A stretch of 64,000 nt of DNA, from positions 186,001-250,000 of the forward strand of contig NZ_JAGFPE010000002.1 of assembly GCF_025962655.1 (NCBI RefSeq), given 5' to 3'. Shown here piece after piece: positions 20,875 to 29,013 of this stretch. The stretch comes from Candidatus Symbiopectobacterium sp. NZEC151 (GTDB lineage: Bacteria; Pseudomonadota; Gammaproteobacteria; Enterobacterales; Enterobacteriaceae). The stretch's first letter is position 1; each line of letters begins with the position of its first letter. A program made the translations under genes and the position numbers. Under the pieces are notes generated by a model. That model made no database searches. It had not been told where the DNA came from and worked only from the letters and a program-made list of their open reading frames with translations.

Positions 20875-21123
20875 ATGAAAGCGAATATCCACCCGCACTA
20901 CCGTACCGTGGCTTTTCACGATACCAGTGCTGATGTGTATTTTATGGTCGGCTCAACCATCCAGACAGATCGTACCATCGAGCGGGACGGCGTAACCTAT
21001 CCCTATGTCACCATTGATGTATCGTCAGCATCGCATCCCTATTACACCGGGAAACAAAAAGAGTATGCCAAAGAAGGAAGTACGGCACGCTTTAACAAGC
21101 GTTTTGGCCATTTCTTAAAATAG
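20875..21123 (+). CDS. rpmE2: type B 50S ribosomal protein L31 (zinc-free paralogue)
   Basis: YkgM-type L31, made when zinc is scarce so that it replaces the zinc-binding L31 and frees zinc. 82 residues from ATG 20875 ([18 protein letters not shown]). No CxxC ribbon, and no cysteine at all, which defines the C-minus form. The family core [18 protein letters not shown] and the basic tail [11 protein letters not shown] are present. Upstream in-frame codons to 20821 run through the Zur palindrome and are not used. Shorter at the C-terminus than E. coli YkgM (87). Confidence 0.95.
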   Translation: MKANIHPHYRTVAFHDTSADVYFMVGSTIQTDRTIERDGVTYPYVTIDVSSASHPYYTGKQKEYAKEGSTARFNKRFGHFLK

Positions 21124-21153
21124 CGAAATATGTAATTTCCAGCGGGAGAAAGT

Positions 21154-21294
21154 ATGCAGGTTCTCAGTTCACTACGTTCGGCGAAAACGCGCCACAAAGA
21201 TTGTAAAGTTGTACGTCGGCACGGACGGGTTTATGTTATTTGTAAGACAAATCCACGTTTTAAGGCCGTGCAAGGCAGAAAGAAAAAACGCTGA
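21154..21294 (+). CDS. rpmJ2: type B 50S ribosomal protein L36
   Basis: YkgO-type L36, partner of rpmE2 in zinc sparing. 46 residues, [20 protein letters not shown] then a basic tail ending AVQGRKKKR. It keeps only two cysteines (17 and 30) and lacks the full zinc-ribbon set of the housekeeping L36. GGGAGAA lies just before the ATG. Thirty bases after rpmE2 and followed by a terminator, so a two-gene operon. Confidence 0.93.
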   Translation: MQVLSSLRSAKTRHKDCKVVRRHGRVYVICKTNPRFKAVQGRKKKR

Positions 21295-21792
21295 TAATGA
21301 CAGCAACACACCGTTCAAGCCCTAGACCTGTTCAGGGCTTTTTTTTACATATCAACGCGTTAATAAAAGTCCATTGCCAGTTACCCACACCCGTAATTTC
21401 CTTTCTCCTCGTGATGATATAGCTACCCAAGTAACCTTTATAAGATAATTCTCGCTCTAATTTGTAAGATAATTTAATAAAGTAATATTATGAAACACGG
21501 TATCACCTATTATATATATCGGCTATACCGAGGGTCTATCTGATTAAATAGGGTCAAAAACCTTACTTATTTTTTGCGATAATCTGTGATTCTTTTGCTA
21601 TAGTTAGCGTATGGGTGGTGCGATATGTCGTGTAATCCGCACTCTCCATCAGGATAAATGTGAGCTTATTTCATCACTTAACCCAAGGAGTCACCAACTG
21701 TTGTCAGGGTTTTCTATTACGTTCCATCAGCGTTGCGGGTTTCAAAGGCAAGCTGGGGTAATGTGGAATAACAGCATGACGGAGTGAACGAT
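21295..21792. other. rpmJ2-tomB intergenic region
   Basis: About 500 bases. After the rpmJ2 terminator it is AT-rich with no open frame of note. TTGCGA and TATAGT (about 21577-21607) could form a tomB promoter but the spacer is 19 bases, longer than ideal. I see no other structure; tomB's ribosome-binding site GGAG (21781-21784) closes it. Confidence 0.4.
21317..21346 (+). terminator. rpmE2-rpmJ2 terminator
   Basis: AAGCCCT (21317-21323) pairs with AGGGCTT (21334-21340) over a 10-base loop, then six more T. Twenty-three bases after the rpmJ2 stop. Confidence 0.85.
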
Positions 21793-22161
21793 ATGGATGA
21801 GTACTCACCGAAACATTATGATATTGCCCAACTCCGATTCTTGTGTGAAAATCTCTGTGACGAAAGCATCGCCACATTGGGGGATAGCAGTCATGGCTGG
21901 GTCAATGACCCAACATCTGCGATCAATCTCCAATTAAATGAATTGATTGAGCATATAGCTACATTTATTCTGACATTTAAAATAAAATACCCCGATGAAG
22001 ACGAGCTTTCAAAACGGGTCGAGCAGTATTTAGATGACACCTATGCGTTGTTCAGTAACTATGGGATTAATGGTGCCGAACTGCAACGCTGGCAACGCTC
22101 CAAAGCCACGTTATTAGGAATGTTCTCACAGGAGAACGTCTGTTCATCTGCTAAATCTTAA
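21793..22161 (+). CDS. tomB: TomB (YbaJ), Hha-toxicity modulator
   Basis: Partner and antagonist of Hha; in E. coli TomB oxidises or otherwise neutralises Hha and affects biofilm formation. 122 residues from ATG 21793 (MDEYSPKHYDIAQLRFLCEN), with the conserved SSHGWVNDPTSAINLQLNELIEHIA. GGAG ends nine bases before this ATG, while the GTG at 21784 lies on the ribosome-binding site and is rejected. A cysteine-containing C-terminus (NVCSSAKS) is present. Sixty-two bases upstream of hha, same strand. Confidence 0.94.
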   Translation: MDEYSPKHYDIAQLRFLCENLCDESIATLGDSSHGWVNDPTSAINLQLNELIEHIATFILTFKIKYPDEDELSKRVEQYLDDTYALFSNYGINGAELQRWQRSKATLLGMFSQENVCSSAKS

Positions 22162-22223
22162 GCAATAGATGCTTTTATATTAATTAACCACCAGGTGCTG
22201 GTATTGTTTTGATAAAGGTCGCC

Positions 22224-22427
22224 ATGAAAAAAATTGATTATTTGATGCGCTTACGCAAGTGTACCACGATCGACACGCTTGAACGCGTTATCGAGAAGAA
22301 CAAGTATGAGTTGTCTAGCGATGAGCTGGAAATGTTTTATTCCGCCGCCGATCATCGTTTAGCGGAGCTGACGATGAACAAGCTTTACGACAAGGTCCCT
22401 ACCGCCGTTTGGAAATACGTACGCTAA
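22224..22427 (+). CDS. hha: Hha/YmoA-family expression modulator
   Basis: Small H-NS-associated protein that modulates silencing of horizontally acquired and osmolarity-regulated genes. 67 residues from ATG 22224 ([20 protein letters not shown]), the YmoA length rather than the 72 of E. coli Hha. Charged core [20 protein letters not shown] and [17 protein letters not shown] are conserved. AAAGG is six bases before the ATG; a TTG further upstream (22209) is not used. Downstream lie an ERIC element and a terminator. Confidence 0.95.
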   Translation: MKKIDYLMRLRKCTTIDTLERVIEKNKYELSSDELEMFYSAADHRLAELTMNKLYDKVPTAVWKYVR

Positions 22428-22440
22428 ATCATTGTGTTTA

Positions 22441-22566
22441 TATACCCTAATAATTTGATTTTCAGCCAGGCAGCAAGAGAAGCAACACCGATGAGCATAC
22501 TCACGTCAGTGATTCGGATGAGTGAAGGCAGCCAACGCAGATGCAAATTGAAGTATGACAGGTATA
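22441..22566. repeat. ERIC (IRU) element, about 126 bp
   Basis: Ends in the ERIC-type inverted termini TATACCCTAATAATTTGA and TGACAGGTATA. The centre GAGCATACTCACGTCAGTGA and the GAGTGAAGGCAGCCAACGCA arm align with the ERIC core and its right arm, with diverged bases. ERIC elements are non-coding palindromic repeats of Enterobacterales that are moved in trans or co-transcribed. Placed directly after hha, so part of its 3' region. Confidence 0.75.
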
Positions 22567-22594
22567 TACCTAAATGATTTAGGGTGAATATCTT

Positions 22595-22619
22595 ACGCCA
22601 GCGTTATCGCTGGCGTTTT
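22595..22619 (+). terminator. terminator downstream of hha and the ERIC element
   Basis: ACGCCAGCG, loop TTAT, CGCTGGCGT (9 bp perfect), followed by TTTAC. The T-run is short but position and stem are good. Confidence 0.7.
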
Positions 22620-22909
22620 ACTTTCTCCAAGCCCTTTGCTTACGTAAATATCACAATTGTAAATCACCTGCATTGATCTCAATATTGGTCGCCTCCATTG
22701 CCTTTTTTTGGTGCAATTTTATTACCGTGAAATTCCTCTACTTATCCCAAGGGAACAATATCTTGTCATGCTTATCCACATGCGCGTTAATACGAACAGA
22801 ACAAATCATCAGCAACGGATGTCATCAATAAACGTATTCAATACGCAGAACAGAATGAAACCAATGAGAATAAAAAAGCGCGGAAAATAAAAAAAGAAGT
22901 GAACATAAA

Positions 22910-23023
22910 GGGTGGAGGCCCTGCCAGCTACATCCCGGCACACACGTCTCCTGCTGCGGCTGCTTCCTTCCGGACCTGACCGAGTCCACAGGGTAATGTT
23001 GCGGGAGAACCGACAGGGCCTCC
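22910..23023 (-). ncRNA. ffs: 4.5S RNA of the signal recognition particle
   Basis: 114 nt, the E. coli length. The minus strand reads GGAGGCCCTGTCGG at the 5' end and TAGCTGGCAGGGCCTCCACCC at the 3' side (given in part), which pair as the long terminal helix. The invariant SRP domain IV AGGTCCGGAAGGAAGCAGC (Ffh-binding internal loops and GGAA tetraloop) is intact. Internal positions differ from E. coli by compensated changes such as the CTGTGGACTCGG arm. Forms the SRP with Ffh for co-translational targeting. Confidence 0.97.
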
Positions 23024-23060
23024 ATTGATTCGTTGGCTCTGCGTGGTACAGAGCGTGGGC

Positions 23061-23089
23061 ATTATCGGGTATGCGCACCTCAATTGCAA
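23061..23089 (-). promoter_or_regulatory. ffs sigma-70 promoter
   Basis: Minus strand -35 TTGCAA (23089-23084), 17-base spacer, -10 GATAAT (23066-23061). The mature 4.5S end lies about 37 bases downstream of the -10, leaving a leader of roughly 30 nt to be removed, as RNase P does in E. coli. Confidence 0.7.
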
Positions 23090-23213
23090 GTTGACCGCAG
23101 CCGACCGGTGTTTTCTTATTCGATTTCAGCCTTTCGGCCAGTGAAACGCACATTTGCAAGCCCGCGCAGCTGTGCCACTATGTTGATTCATCGTAGTATT
23201 TACAGGAGCAGCG

Positions 23214-23531
23214 ATGGAGCAGGATAACTTTCGCCAGCGCGTTTTTCATGTCGTAGCCGCCATTCCCTGGGGCAAGGTTACCACCTACGGCGAGGTGGCG
23301 CGCCTGGCGGGTTCCGCACGCGCTGCCCGTCAGGTCGGCGGCGTATTAAAAAAGCTGCCCGAAGGCAGCTCACTTCCCTGGCATCGGGTGATAAATCGCC
23401 ATGGTGAAATTTCGCTAACTGGCCCGGATTACCTTCGCCAACGCGAAGCGCTCAGGGCCGAGGGGGTAACCTTTACACGTCAGGGCAACATCGATCTCGC
23501 GCGCTATGGCTGGCAGGGCGAAACGCCCTGA
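23214..23531 (+). CDS. ybaZ: alkyltransferase-like protein (Atl / YbaZ)
   Basis: Non-catalytic relative of O6-alkylguanine-DNA alkyltransferase that binds O6-alkylguanine and hands it to nucleotide excision repair. 105 residues. The alkyltransferase active-site motif PCHRV is here PWHRVIN, tryptophan in place of the acceptor cysteine, which is the defining Atl change. The DNA-binding helix-turn-helix VTTYGEVARLAGSARAARQVGG carries the arginine finger. Starts 120 bases from the ffs promoter region; GGAG upstream of the ATG. Convergent with ybaY (13 bases). Confidence 0.94.
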   Translation: MEQDNFRQRVFHVVAAIPWGKVTTYGEVARLAGSARAARQVGGVLKKLPEGSSLPWHRVINRHGEISLTGPDYLRQREALRAEGVTFTRQGNIDLARYGWQGETP

Positions 23532-23544
23532 GAGCCATGAGGTG

Positions 23545-24060
23545 TTATCCCTCAGTGTTTAGCGGTGTTGGCGCACTGGGGGTCAATAGGCCTCCCTGCG
23601 AATGGGTTGGCAGTGCAACCGACTCCACCGGAATCAACAGCAAATCCGCGCGCGTCACACCGTTGGTGATCACTGCGGGGAAATCCTGCGTCGCCATCAC
23701 AACGCGGTTATCAATGGTCACCGCGGCGCTGAGCAGAATACGCGCATTCGGCTGCACGTCGGCAGGGTTATACGGCAAGGAGAAGATAAACGGTGCCTGT
23801 TTGCCGTCCGTCCACGCCACTTTTTGCGCCAGCACGCGCGACGGCGTATCCGGCACGGTGGCATCAGAAACGGTAACCGTTAAGGCTGCATTGGGCGGCA
23901 GCGCGATGCGCTGATGCAGATTAATGGTGCCGCTGACCGCCGGCATGGCGAGCTGGGTTTGTGAAGCGGTCGGAGAATCGGTGACCGTTGTCGCGGCTAG
24001 CGCCGCGCCAGTCAGCACGACAGATAACGTGATACTACCTAAGATATGCCATAATTTCAT
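23545..24060 (-). CDS. ybaY: YbaY-family envelope protein, lacking the lipobox cysteine
   Basis: Function unknown. 171 residues; the C-terminal two thirds match YbaY (SGTINLHQRIALPPNAALTV, then ADVQPNARILLSAA). In E. coli YbaY is a lipoprotein. Here the signal peptide reads VVLTGAALA-ATT with no cysteine at or near the cleavage point, and the whole protein has none. It therefore looks like a signal peptidase I substrate and a soluble periplasmic protein. The Thr/Ser-rich segment after the signal resembles the linker seen in the family. Confidence 0.85.
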   Translation of the reverse strand: MKLWHILGSITLSVVLTGAALAATTVTDSPTASQTQLAMPAVSGTINLHQRIALPPNAALTVTVSDATVPDTPSRVLAQKVAWTDGKQAPFIFSLPYNPADVQPNARILLSAAVTIDNRVVMATQDFPAVITNGVTRADLLLIPVESVALPTHSQGGLLTPSAPTPLNTEG

Positions 24061-24318
24061 TGGCGAGTCTCCTTTCGTTATTGTCTGTAACGACGTCAGG
24101 GATTAGCAGCAACGTACAATGTAACGGTTTTGCGCTGCATGCTTACACCGACGCGATAATGAAAGTATGACCTACATTAGCCATTTGGCAGTGTTCAACA
24201 TTCTGAATTTATCATTTTTCGAAAATACCTATGCTGAACCCTACTGACCGCCGTTATCGGTTTGATGACTTACCGTTACGCATTACCAACATACTATTTC
24301 CACCAAGGGAGAGTATCC

Positions 24319-25185
24319 ATGAGCCATGCACTACAGCATCTTCTCGAATTGCTGAAGTTGGAAAAGATTGAGGAAGGACTCTTCCGGGGACAAAGCGAAG
24401 ATTTAGGGTTACGCCAGGTGTTCGGCGGACAGGTGGTCGGCCAGGCGCTGTATGCGGCCAAACAGACCGTCGAGGCGGGCCGAGGGCTGCACTCCTTCCA
24501 CAGCTACTTTTTATTGCCGGGAGACAGCCGAAAACCGATTGTCTACGATGTGCAGAACCTGCGTGATGGCAACAGTTTTAGCGCACGGCGCGTCAGCGCG
24601 ATCCAAAACGGCAAGCCCATCTTTTTTATGACCGCCTCTTTTCAGCGTCAGGAGAGCGGCTTTGAACATCAAAACACCATGCCTGAAGTCCCTGCGCCAG
24701 AATCCTTGCCGTCGGAACAAGAGATTGCACAGAGCATGGTACATCTACTGCCTGAGCAGTTTCGTGACAAATTTCTGCAACAGCGCGCCATCGAAATGCG
24801 TCCGGTAAAATTTCATAACCCACTCAAAGGTCAGGTGGATGAACCCGTTCGCCACGTATGGTGCAGAGCCAATGGCACCATGCCCGATGACGAGCGCATT
24901 CATAAATACCTGCTGGGCTACACATCAGACTGCAATTTCCTGCTCACCGCCTTGCAACCGCACGGCGTCGGATTTCTTGAGCCGGGTATGCAAGTCGCGA
25001 CCATCGACCATTCCATGTGGTTCCACCGCCCTTTCCGCCTTGATGACTGGCTGCTCTACACCGTAGAAAGCACGTCGGCCTCCGGTGCCCGTGGCTTTGT
25101 GCGTGGGCAATTCTACACCCGGGAGGGGATTCTGGTGGCTTCAACGGTGCAGGAGGGGGTCATGCGGCGGCATGATGCGCCTTAA
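24319..25185 (+). CDS. tesB: acyl-CoA thioesterase II
   Basis: Hydrolyses medium and long acyl-CoAs in the cytoplasm. 288 residues from ATG 24319, the E. coli position ([23 protein letters not shown]). Double-hotdog fold visible as two copies of the fold; the catalytic Asp-Thr/Ser-Gln set falls in [11 protein letters not shown] and [18 protein letters not shown] precedes the ATG. An in-frame extension to 24262 has no support. Ends 36 bases before a strong bidirectional hairpin shared with amtB. Confidence 0.95.
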   Translation: MSHALQHLLELLKLEKIEEGLFRGQSEDLGLRQVFGGQVVGQALYAAKQTVEAGRGLHSFHSYFLLPGDSRKPIVYDVQNLRDGNSFSARRVSAIQNGKPIFFMTASFQRQESGFEHQNTMPEVPAPESLPSEQEIAQSMVHLLPEQFRDKFLQQRAIEMRPVKFHNPLKGQVDEPVRHVWCRANGTMPDDERIHKYLLGYTSDCNFLLTALQPHGVGFLEPGMQVATIDHSMWFHRPFRLDDWLLYTVESTSASGARGFVRGQFYTREGILVASTVQEGVMRRHDAP

Positions 25186-25221
25186 AAAGAGAGGCGTTGC
25201 GCACTATCCACAATCCTGAAC

Positions 25222-25253
25222 AAAAAAAAACGCGGGCCAAGGCCCGCGTTTTT
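25222..25253. terminator. bidirectional terminator between tesB and amtB
   Basis: ACGCGGGCC, loop AA, GGCCCGCGT (9 bp), flanked by nine A on one side and TTTTT on the other, so it works for both converging genes. Confidence 0.92.
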
Positions 25254-25268
25254 CATATCCTGTAGAAA

Positions 25269-26561
25269 TTACTGGTTGTAAGCGTTTTCGCCGTGGCTGT
25301 TAACATCCAGGCCTTCACGCTCTTGTTCTTCCGGTATACGCAGGCCAACGGCCAGGTCTGCCACTTTGAACGCGATGAAGGCAGCAACGCCGGACCAGAT
25401 GAACGCAACGATCACGCTGAACAGCTGCACCCAAACCTGGTGCGCCATGGTAACGCCTTCTGCGTAGCCGGTGCCGCCCAGAGACGCGGAGGTGAATACC
25501 CCGGTCAGGATACAACCGACGATGCCGCACACGCCGTGCACACCGAACACGTCACACGGGTCATCCACGCGCAGCCATTTTTTCAGTACCGTCACGCCCC
25601 ACAGGCCAGCGAAACCACCGACCAGACCAATAATCAGCGCACCACCGACGCCCACGGTTCCCGCGGCGGGTGTGATAGCAACCAGACCCGCGATACAGCC
25701 GGAACAGGCACCCAGCAGAGAAGGCTTACCACGTGCCATCCACTCACCGATAACCCATGCCAGAATCGCACCCGCAGTCGCAACGACGGTGTTCAGGAAA
25801 GCCAGACCGGCAATTTCGTTCGCGGCAGCAGCAGAGCCTGCGTTAAAGCCGAACCAACCGATATAGAGGATCGCCGTACCGGTAAACACCATCGGCAGGT
25901 TGTGCGGCTTGAAGGCTTCTTTACCGAAACCAGCACGTTTGCCCAGCAGATAAGCACCGGTCAACCCCGCAACCGCGGCATTGATGTGCACCACAGTACC
26001 GCCTGCAAAGTCCAGCGCGCCATCGGCCGCCAGGAAACCGCCGCCCCATACCATGTGCGTCAACGGCAGGTAGGAGAACGTCAGCCAGATAGCCGCGAAA
26101 ATCAGCACCGCAGAGAAACGGATACGTTCAGCAATCGCACCGACCACCAGCGCGACAGTGATACAGGCAAAGGAAGCCTGGAACGCGACGTGAATCAGTT
26201 GATAAATAGTGCCAGATTGCGATTTCAGCTCGATGCCTTTGAGCATGAACATATCCAGGCCGCCAAAGAAGGCATTACCGGTCGCAAAGGCCATGCTGTA
26301 CCCGTAGATAACCCACAGCACGCACACCATGGCAAACGTTACGGTCACCTGCGTCAGCATGGAGAGCACGTTCTTGGAGCGAATCAGGCCGCCGTAAAAC
26401 AGCGCAATGCCGGGCAGCGTCATGAACAGGACCAACGCGGTACAAATCATCATAAAAGCGTTATCCGCTTTATCGATTGCCGGTGTATCAGCGGCCATTG
26501 CCAGCGACGGAAGTAACGCTGCGGCGGCAAGGCCTAATAATGAAGAGACACGTATTTTCAT
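25269..26561 (-). CDS. amtB: AmtB ammonium transporter
   Basis: Trimeric inner-membrane ammonia/ammonium channel, blocked by GlnK at high nitrogen. 430 residues. Signal peptide ends SLAMA, as for E. coli pre-AmtB. Eleven hydrophobic segments; conserved twin-His channel residues occur in VAFQASFACITVA and MVWGGG, and the C-terminal GlnK-binding region ends REGLDVNSHGENAYNQ. ATG 26561 (MKIRVSSLLG) is taken because GGGATGG stands well spaced before it; ATG 26567 and a TTG at 26576 are alternatives. 33 bases after glnK, so one operon. Confidence 0.96.
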   Translation of the reverse strand: MKIRVSSLLGLAAAALLPSLAMAADTPAIDKADNAFMMICTALVLFMTLPGIALFYGGLIRSKNVLSMLTQVTVTFAMVCVLWVIYGYSMAFATGNAFFGGLDMFMLKGIELKSQSGTIYQLIHVAFQASFACITVALVVGAIAERIRFSAVLIFAAIWLTFSYLPLTHMVWGGGFLAADGALDFAGGTVVHINAAVAGLTGAYLLGKRAGFGKEAFKPHNLPMVFTGTAILYIGWFGFNAGSAAAANEIAGLAFLNTVVATAGAILAWVIGEWMARGKPSLLGACSGCIAGLVAITPAAGTVGVGGALIIGLVGGFAGLWGVTVLKKWLRVDDPCDVFGVHGVCGIVGCILTGVFTSASLGGTGYAEGVTMAHQVWVQLFSVIVAFIWSGVAAFIAFKVADLAVGLRIPEEQEREGLDVNSHGENAYNQ

Positions 26562-26594
26562 TTTCATCCATCCCAATTTTTCGTCAGCCAGGCA

Positions 26595-26933
26595 TTACAG
26601 TGCGGCGTCGTCAGTTTCGCCCGTACGAATACGGATAACGCGTTGCAGTTCAGCAACAAAAATCTTACCGTCGCCAATTTTACCGGTGTAAGCCGCCTTA
26701 CTAATCACATCAACGACTTCATCAACCTGATCGTCAGCGATGGCAATATCAATTTTCACTTTCGGCAAAAAGTTGACGCTATATTCAGCGCCGCGATACA
26801 GCTCGGCATGGCCTTTCTGGCGTCCAAATCCCTTCACCTCAGTGACGGTGAGCCCCTGGATGCCGACAGAAGATAAGGCTTCACGCACATCTTCCAGCTT
26901 GAATGGTTTTATCACCACAGTAACCAGTTTCAT
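26595..26933 (-). CDS. glnK: GlnK, PII nitrogen-signal protein
   Basis: Trimeric PII sensor of 2-oxoglutarate, ATP/ADP and uridylylation state; binds AmtB. 112 residues, the canonical length, MKLVTVVIKPFKLEDVREAL at the N-terminus. Uridylylated tyrosine is Tyr51 in RGAEYSVNF. B-loop and C-loop residues (TGKIGDGKIFV) are intact. Start at 26933 is the family start; the upstream in-frame extension to 26978 is rejected. Preceded by a sigma-54 promoter and an NtrC site. Confidence 0.97.
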   Translation of the reverse strand: MKLVTVVIKPFKLEDVREALSSVGIQGLTVTEVKGFGRQKGHAELYRGAEYSVNFLPKVKIDIAIADDQVDEVVDVISKAAYTGKIGDGKIFVAELQRVIRIRTGETDDAAL

Positions 26934-27004
26934 TATCTTCCCCTTACCAATTGAGTTCAGACTTACGCCCGCCACCATTTCGAATAACCTTCACGACAGG
27001 GATA

Positions 27005-27021
27005 AAGCAAAGGCTGTGCCA
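27005..27021 (-). promoter_or_regulatory. sigma-54 promoter of glnK-amtB
   Basis: Minus strand TGGCACAGCCTTTGCTT: GG at -24 and GC at -12 with the correct spacing, a near-perfect match to TGGCAC-N5-TTGCW. The -12 element lies about 72 bases upstream of the glnK ATG. Confidence 0.92.
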
Positions 27022-27118
27022 CAAATGAAAGGAACCGATAATTGCGCGGGGAAATAACGTGGAACACGGCTGGCGAAGTAAAAGGAAAGGATAAAGATGT
27101 GATGTTGCGCACAGGTCA

Positions 27119-27135
27119 CGCACCCATTTGGTGCA
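27119..27135. promoter_or_regulatory. NtrC (NRI) enhancer site of glnK
   Basis: CGCACCCATTTGGTGCA matches the NtrC palindrome TGCACC-N5-GGTGCA in eleven of twelve arm positions. A second half-site GGTGCA follows at 27150-27155, giving an about 20-bp spacing. Its distance from the sigma-54 promoter (roughly -130) is that of other NtrC enhancers. Confidence 0.8.
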
Positions 27136-27234
27136 TGACGCGTAATTGCGGTGCATGACATGGAAAAATGAAAATCATCTGCCTGTTGATGGTGCGCGGA
27201 TCAAAAACGACTGCGACAGGCAGCGTGTCTTTCG

Positions 27235-29013
27235 TCAGACGACGGAAACCGGTTCATCCTCGCTGGCAGCCAACTCCTGCCCCGCCAGTTGCAGTTGATA
27301 CATCTGGTAGTAACGCCCGCGACGTTGCAGTAATTGCTCGTGTGCGCCCTGCTCTACCGTTTCACCATGATGTAGCACCAGTATGTTGTCAGCCTCAACC
27401 ACGGTGGAAAGACGATGCGCAATCACCACCAGCGTGGTGTGGTGACGGATAAGACGCAATGCGCGCTGAACCGCTTGCTCGGTGCCGGAATCAATGTTGG
27501 CCGTCGCTTCGTCGAGAATCAGTATTTTGGGCGGTTTCACCAGCACGCGGGCCAGAGAAAGGAGCTGCTTCTGCCCGACAGAAAGCGTATTACCTTGCTC
27601 GCCGATGGTGGTGTGTATGCCCTCAGGCAGTGCCGTTGCCAGCGCAGTGAGTTGCACAATTTCCAGCACGCGCCACACATCCGCTTCAGGAATATCACGC
27701 CCCAGCGTAACGTTGGTATAGAGTGAATCCGCCAGAACCATGGGGTCTTGTTGCACCATTGCGACATTTTGTCGTAATACCTGATGGGATAACGACGTCA
27801 GCGGACGGCCATCGAGACGAATTTCCCCTTCATCCGGCTGATAATACCCCATCAGCAAACTCGCTAACGTGCTCTTGCCGCTGCCGGTGTGCCCCACCAA
27901 CGCCACAAAGCCGCGCGCTGGCACCTGCATGCTGATATGGTTCAGGACACGTTGATTATCCCGGTAGGCAAAAGAAACGTTGTCCATCTCGATGCTGCCC
28001 GCCGCTAATGGGCGTGTATCTTCGCCGTAGGACTGCTGTACCGCATCCATCAGTTCAAAGATTCGCTCACCGGCCACCACCGCCTGCTGTAACATGGACT
28101 GCTGGGTGGTCAGCGCAATCAGCGGCTCGTTAAGACGCCCCAGATAACTGATAAAGGCATAGAGCACGCCAACGCCTACCGTGCCCACCGAGCTGAAACC
28201 AAACTGAATCAACAGCCCGCACAGCACCATGGCGGAAAACAGGCTCAATAGCGGGCGCAGCAGCACGCCATCCAGACGCAGCGTCTGCATCCGCGCCTGG
28301 AAATGCGCACGGCTTGAGGCCCCCAGTTTGTCACCAAAGCGCGACTGTTGGCGGAACTGCTGGATCACCGACATACCCGAGATCGCTTCATTAAAACCAT
28401 CATTAATGTCCGCCAGATAGCGGCGCAGTCGCCGCACAATCGGCGTACTGAAATGCTGGTAGACCGCCATCACGATAGCCACTGCGGGGAATATCATCAC
28501 GGCAATCAGCGCCATGCGCCAATCAAGGGTGAACATGGCGACCAACATCGCACCGATCAGCGCCATGCTGCGCAGCACAGTAGAAACCACGGTGACATAC
28601 AGGTCGCGCACCACTTCGGTATCGTTGGTTACCCGGGAAATCAGTTGCCCCACCGGTTGCGTATCAAAGGTACTTAACGGTTGGCGCAGCGCGGCATCCA
28701 TCACATCAATACGCAACTGTTGCACCACCCCGACCGCAACGCGGTTGAACAGCAGCGATTGCACATAATGCAATAGCGCGGCGGACAATTGCAGCAGGAT
28801 GTAAACCGCCGCCAAGCCCCCTGCCATTGCCAGAGGAATATTGCCTTTTGCTACCAGATGATCGATGAAATAGCTCACCAGCGCGGGTCCAGCCACCTCG
28901 GCCGCCGCCGCCACCCAGAGCATCACCACGCCCAACAGCAGGGATTTCCGCCACGGGGAACCATACGCCAACAGCCGCTTTAACGTCGGCCATAACTGCT
29001 TTGCGTTAGCCAA
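27235..29013 (-). CDS. mdlB: MdlB, ABC exporter half-transporter
   Basis: One half of a heterodimeric type IV ABC exporter (MdlAB), presumed multidrug or lipid-like, inner membrane. 592 residues: six hydrophobic segments in residues 20-310 and a C-terminal nucleotide-binding domain with Walker [10 protein letters not shown], signature LSVGQKQLL and Walker [11 protein letters not shown] carrying the catalytic Glu. The signature has Val for the second Gly (LSVGQ); that deviation is also in E. coli MdlB. Overlaps mdlA by eight bases (29006-29013), so translation is coupled. Confidence 0.94.
   Translation of the reverse strand: MANAKQLWPTLKRLLAYGSPWRKSLLLGVVMLWVAAAAEVAGPALVSYFIDHLVAKGNIPLAMAGGLAAVYILLQLSAALLHYVQSLLFNRVAVGVVQQLRIDVMDAALRQPLSTFDTQPVGQLISRVTNDTEVVRDLYVTVVSTVLRSMALIGAMLVAMFTLDWRMALIAVMIFPAVAIVMAVYQHFSTPIVRRLRRYLADINDGFNEAISGMSVIQQFRQQSRFGDKLGASSRAHFQARMQTLRLDGVLLRPLLSLFSAMVLCGLLIQFGFSSVGTVGVGVLYAFISYLGRLNEPLIALTTQQSMLQQAVVAGERIFELMDAVQQSYGEDTRPLAAGSIEMDNVSFAYRDNQRVLNHISMQVPARGFVALVGHTGSGKSTLASLLMGYYQPDEGEIRLDGRPLTSLSHQVLRQNVAMVQQDPMVLADSLYTNVTLGRDIPEADVWRVLEIVQLTALATALPEGIHTTIGEQGNTLSVGQKQLLSLARVLVKPPKILILDEATANIDSGTEQAVQRALRLIRHHTTLVVIAHRLSTVVEADNILVLHHGETVEQGAHEQLLQRRGRYYQMYQLQLAGQELAASEDEPVSVV

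Larger units (their letters stand above)
22428..22909. other. hha-ffs intergenic region
   Basis: 482 bases. The first part is the ERIC element (22441-22566) and a hairpin terminator (22595-22619). The remaining 290 bases are AT-rich (about 22620-22909) without recognisable genes. A 60-residue open frame (22708-22890) has no ribosome-binding site or family features. The 3' end of ffs, read on the minus strand, enters a T-rich stretch here. Confidence 0.5.

Noticed and set aside
22708..22890. 60-residue plus-strand frame between hha and ffs
   Set aside because: AT-rich, alternative start without ribosome-binding site, no family features.
25293..26516. 407-residue open frame antisense to amtB
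   Set aside because: Shadow of amtB; amtB has the channel motifs, operon context and promoter.
27540..27600. LSVGQ signature in MdlB as a mutation
   Set aside because: E. coli MdlB has the same signature; it is a family trait.
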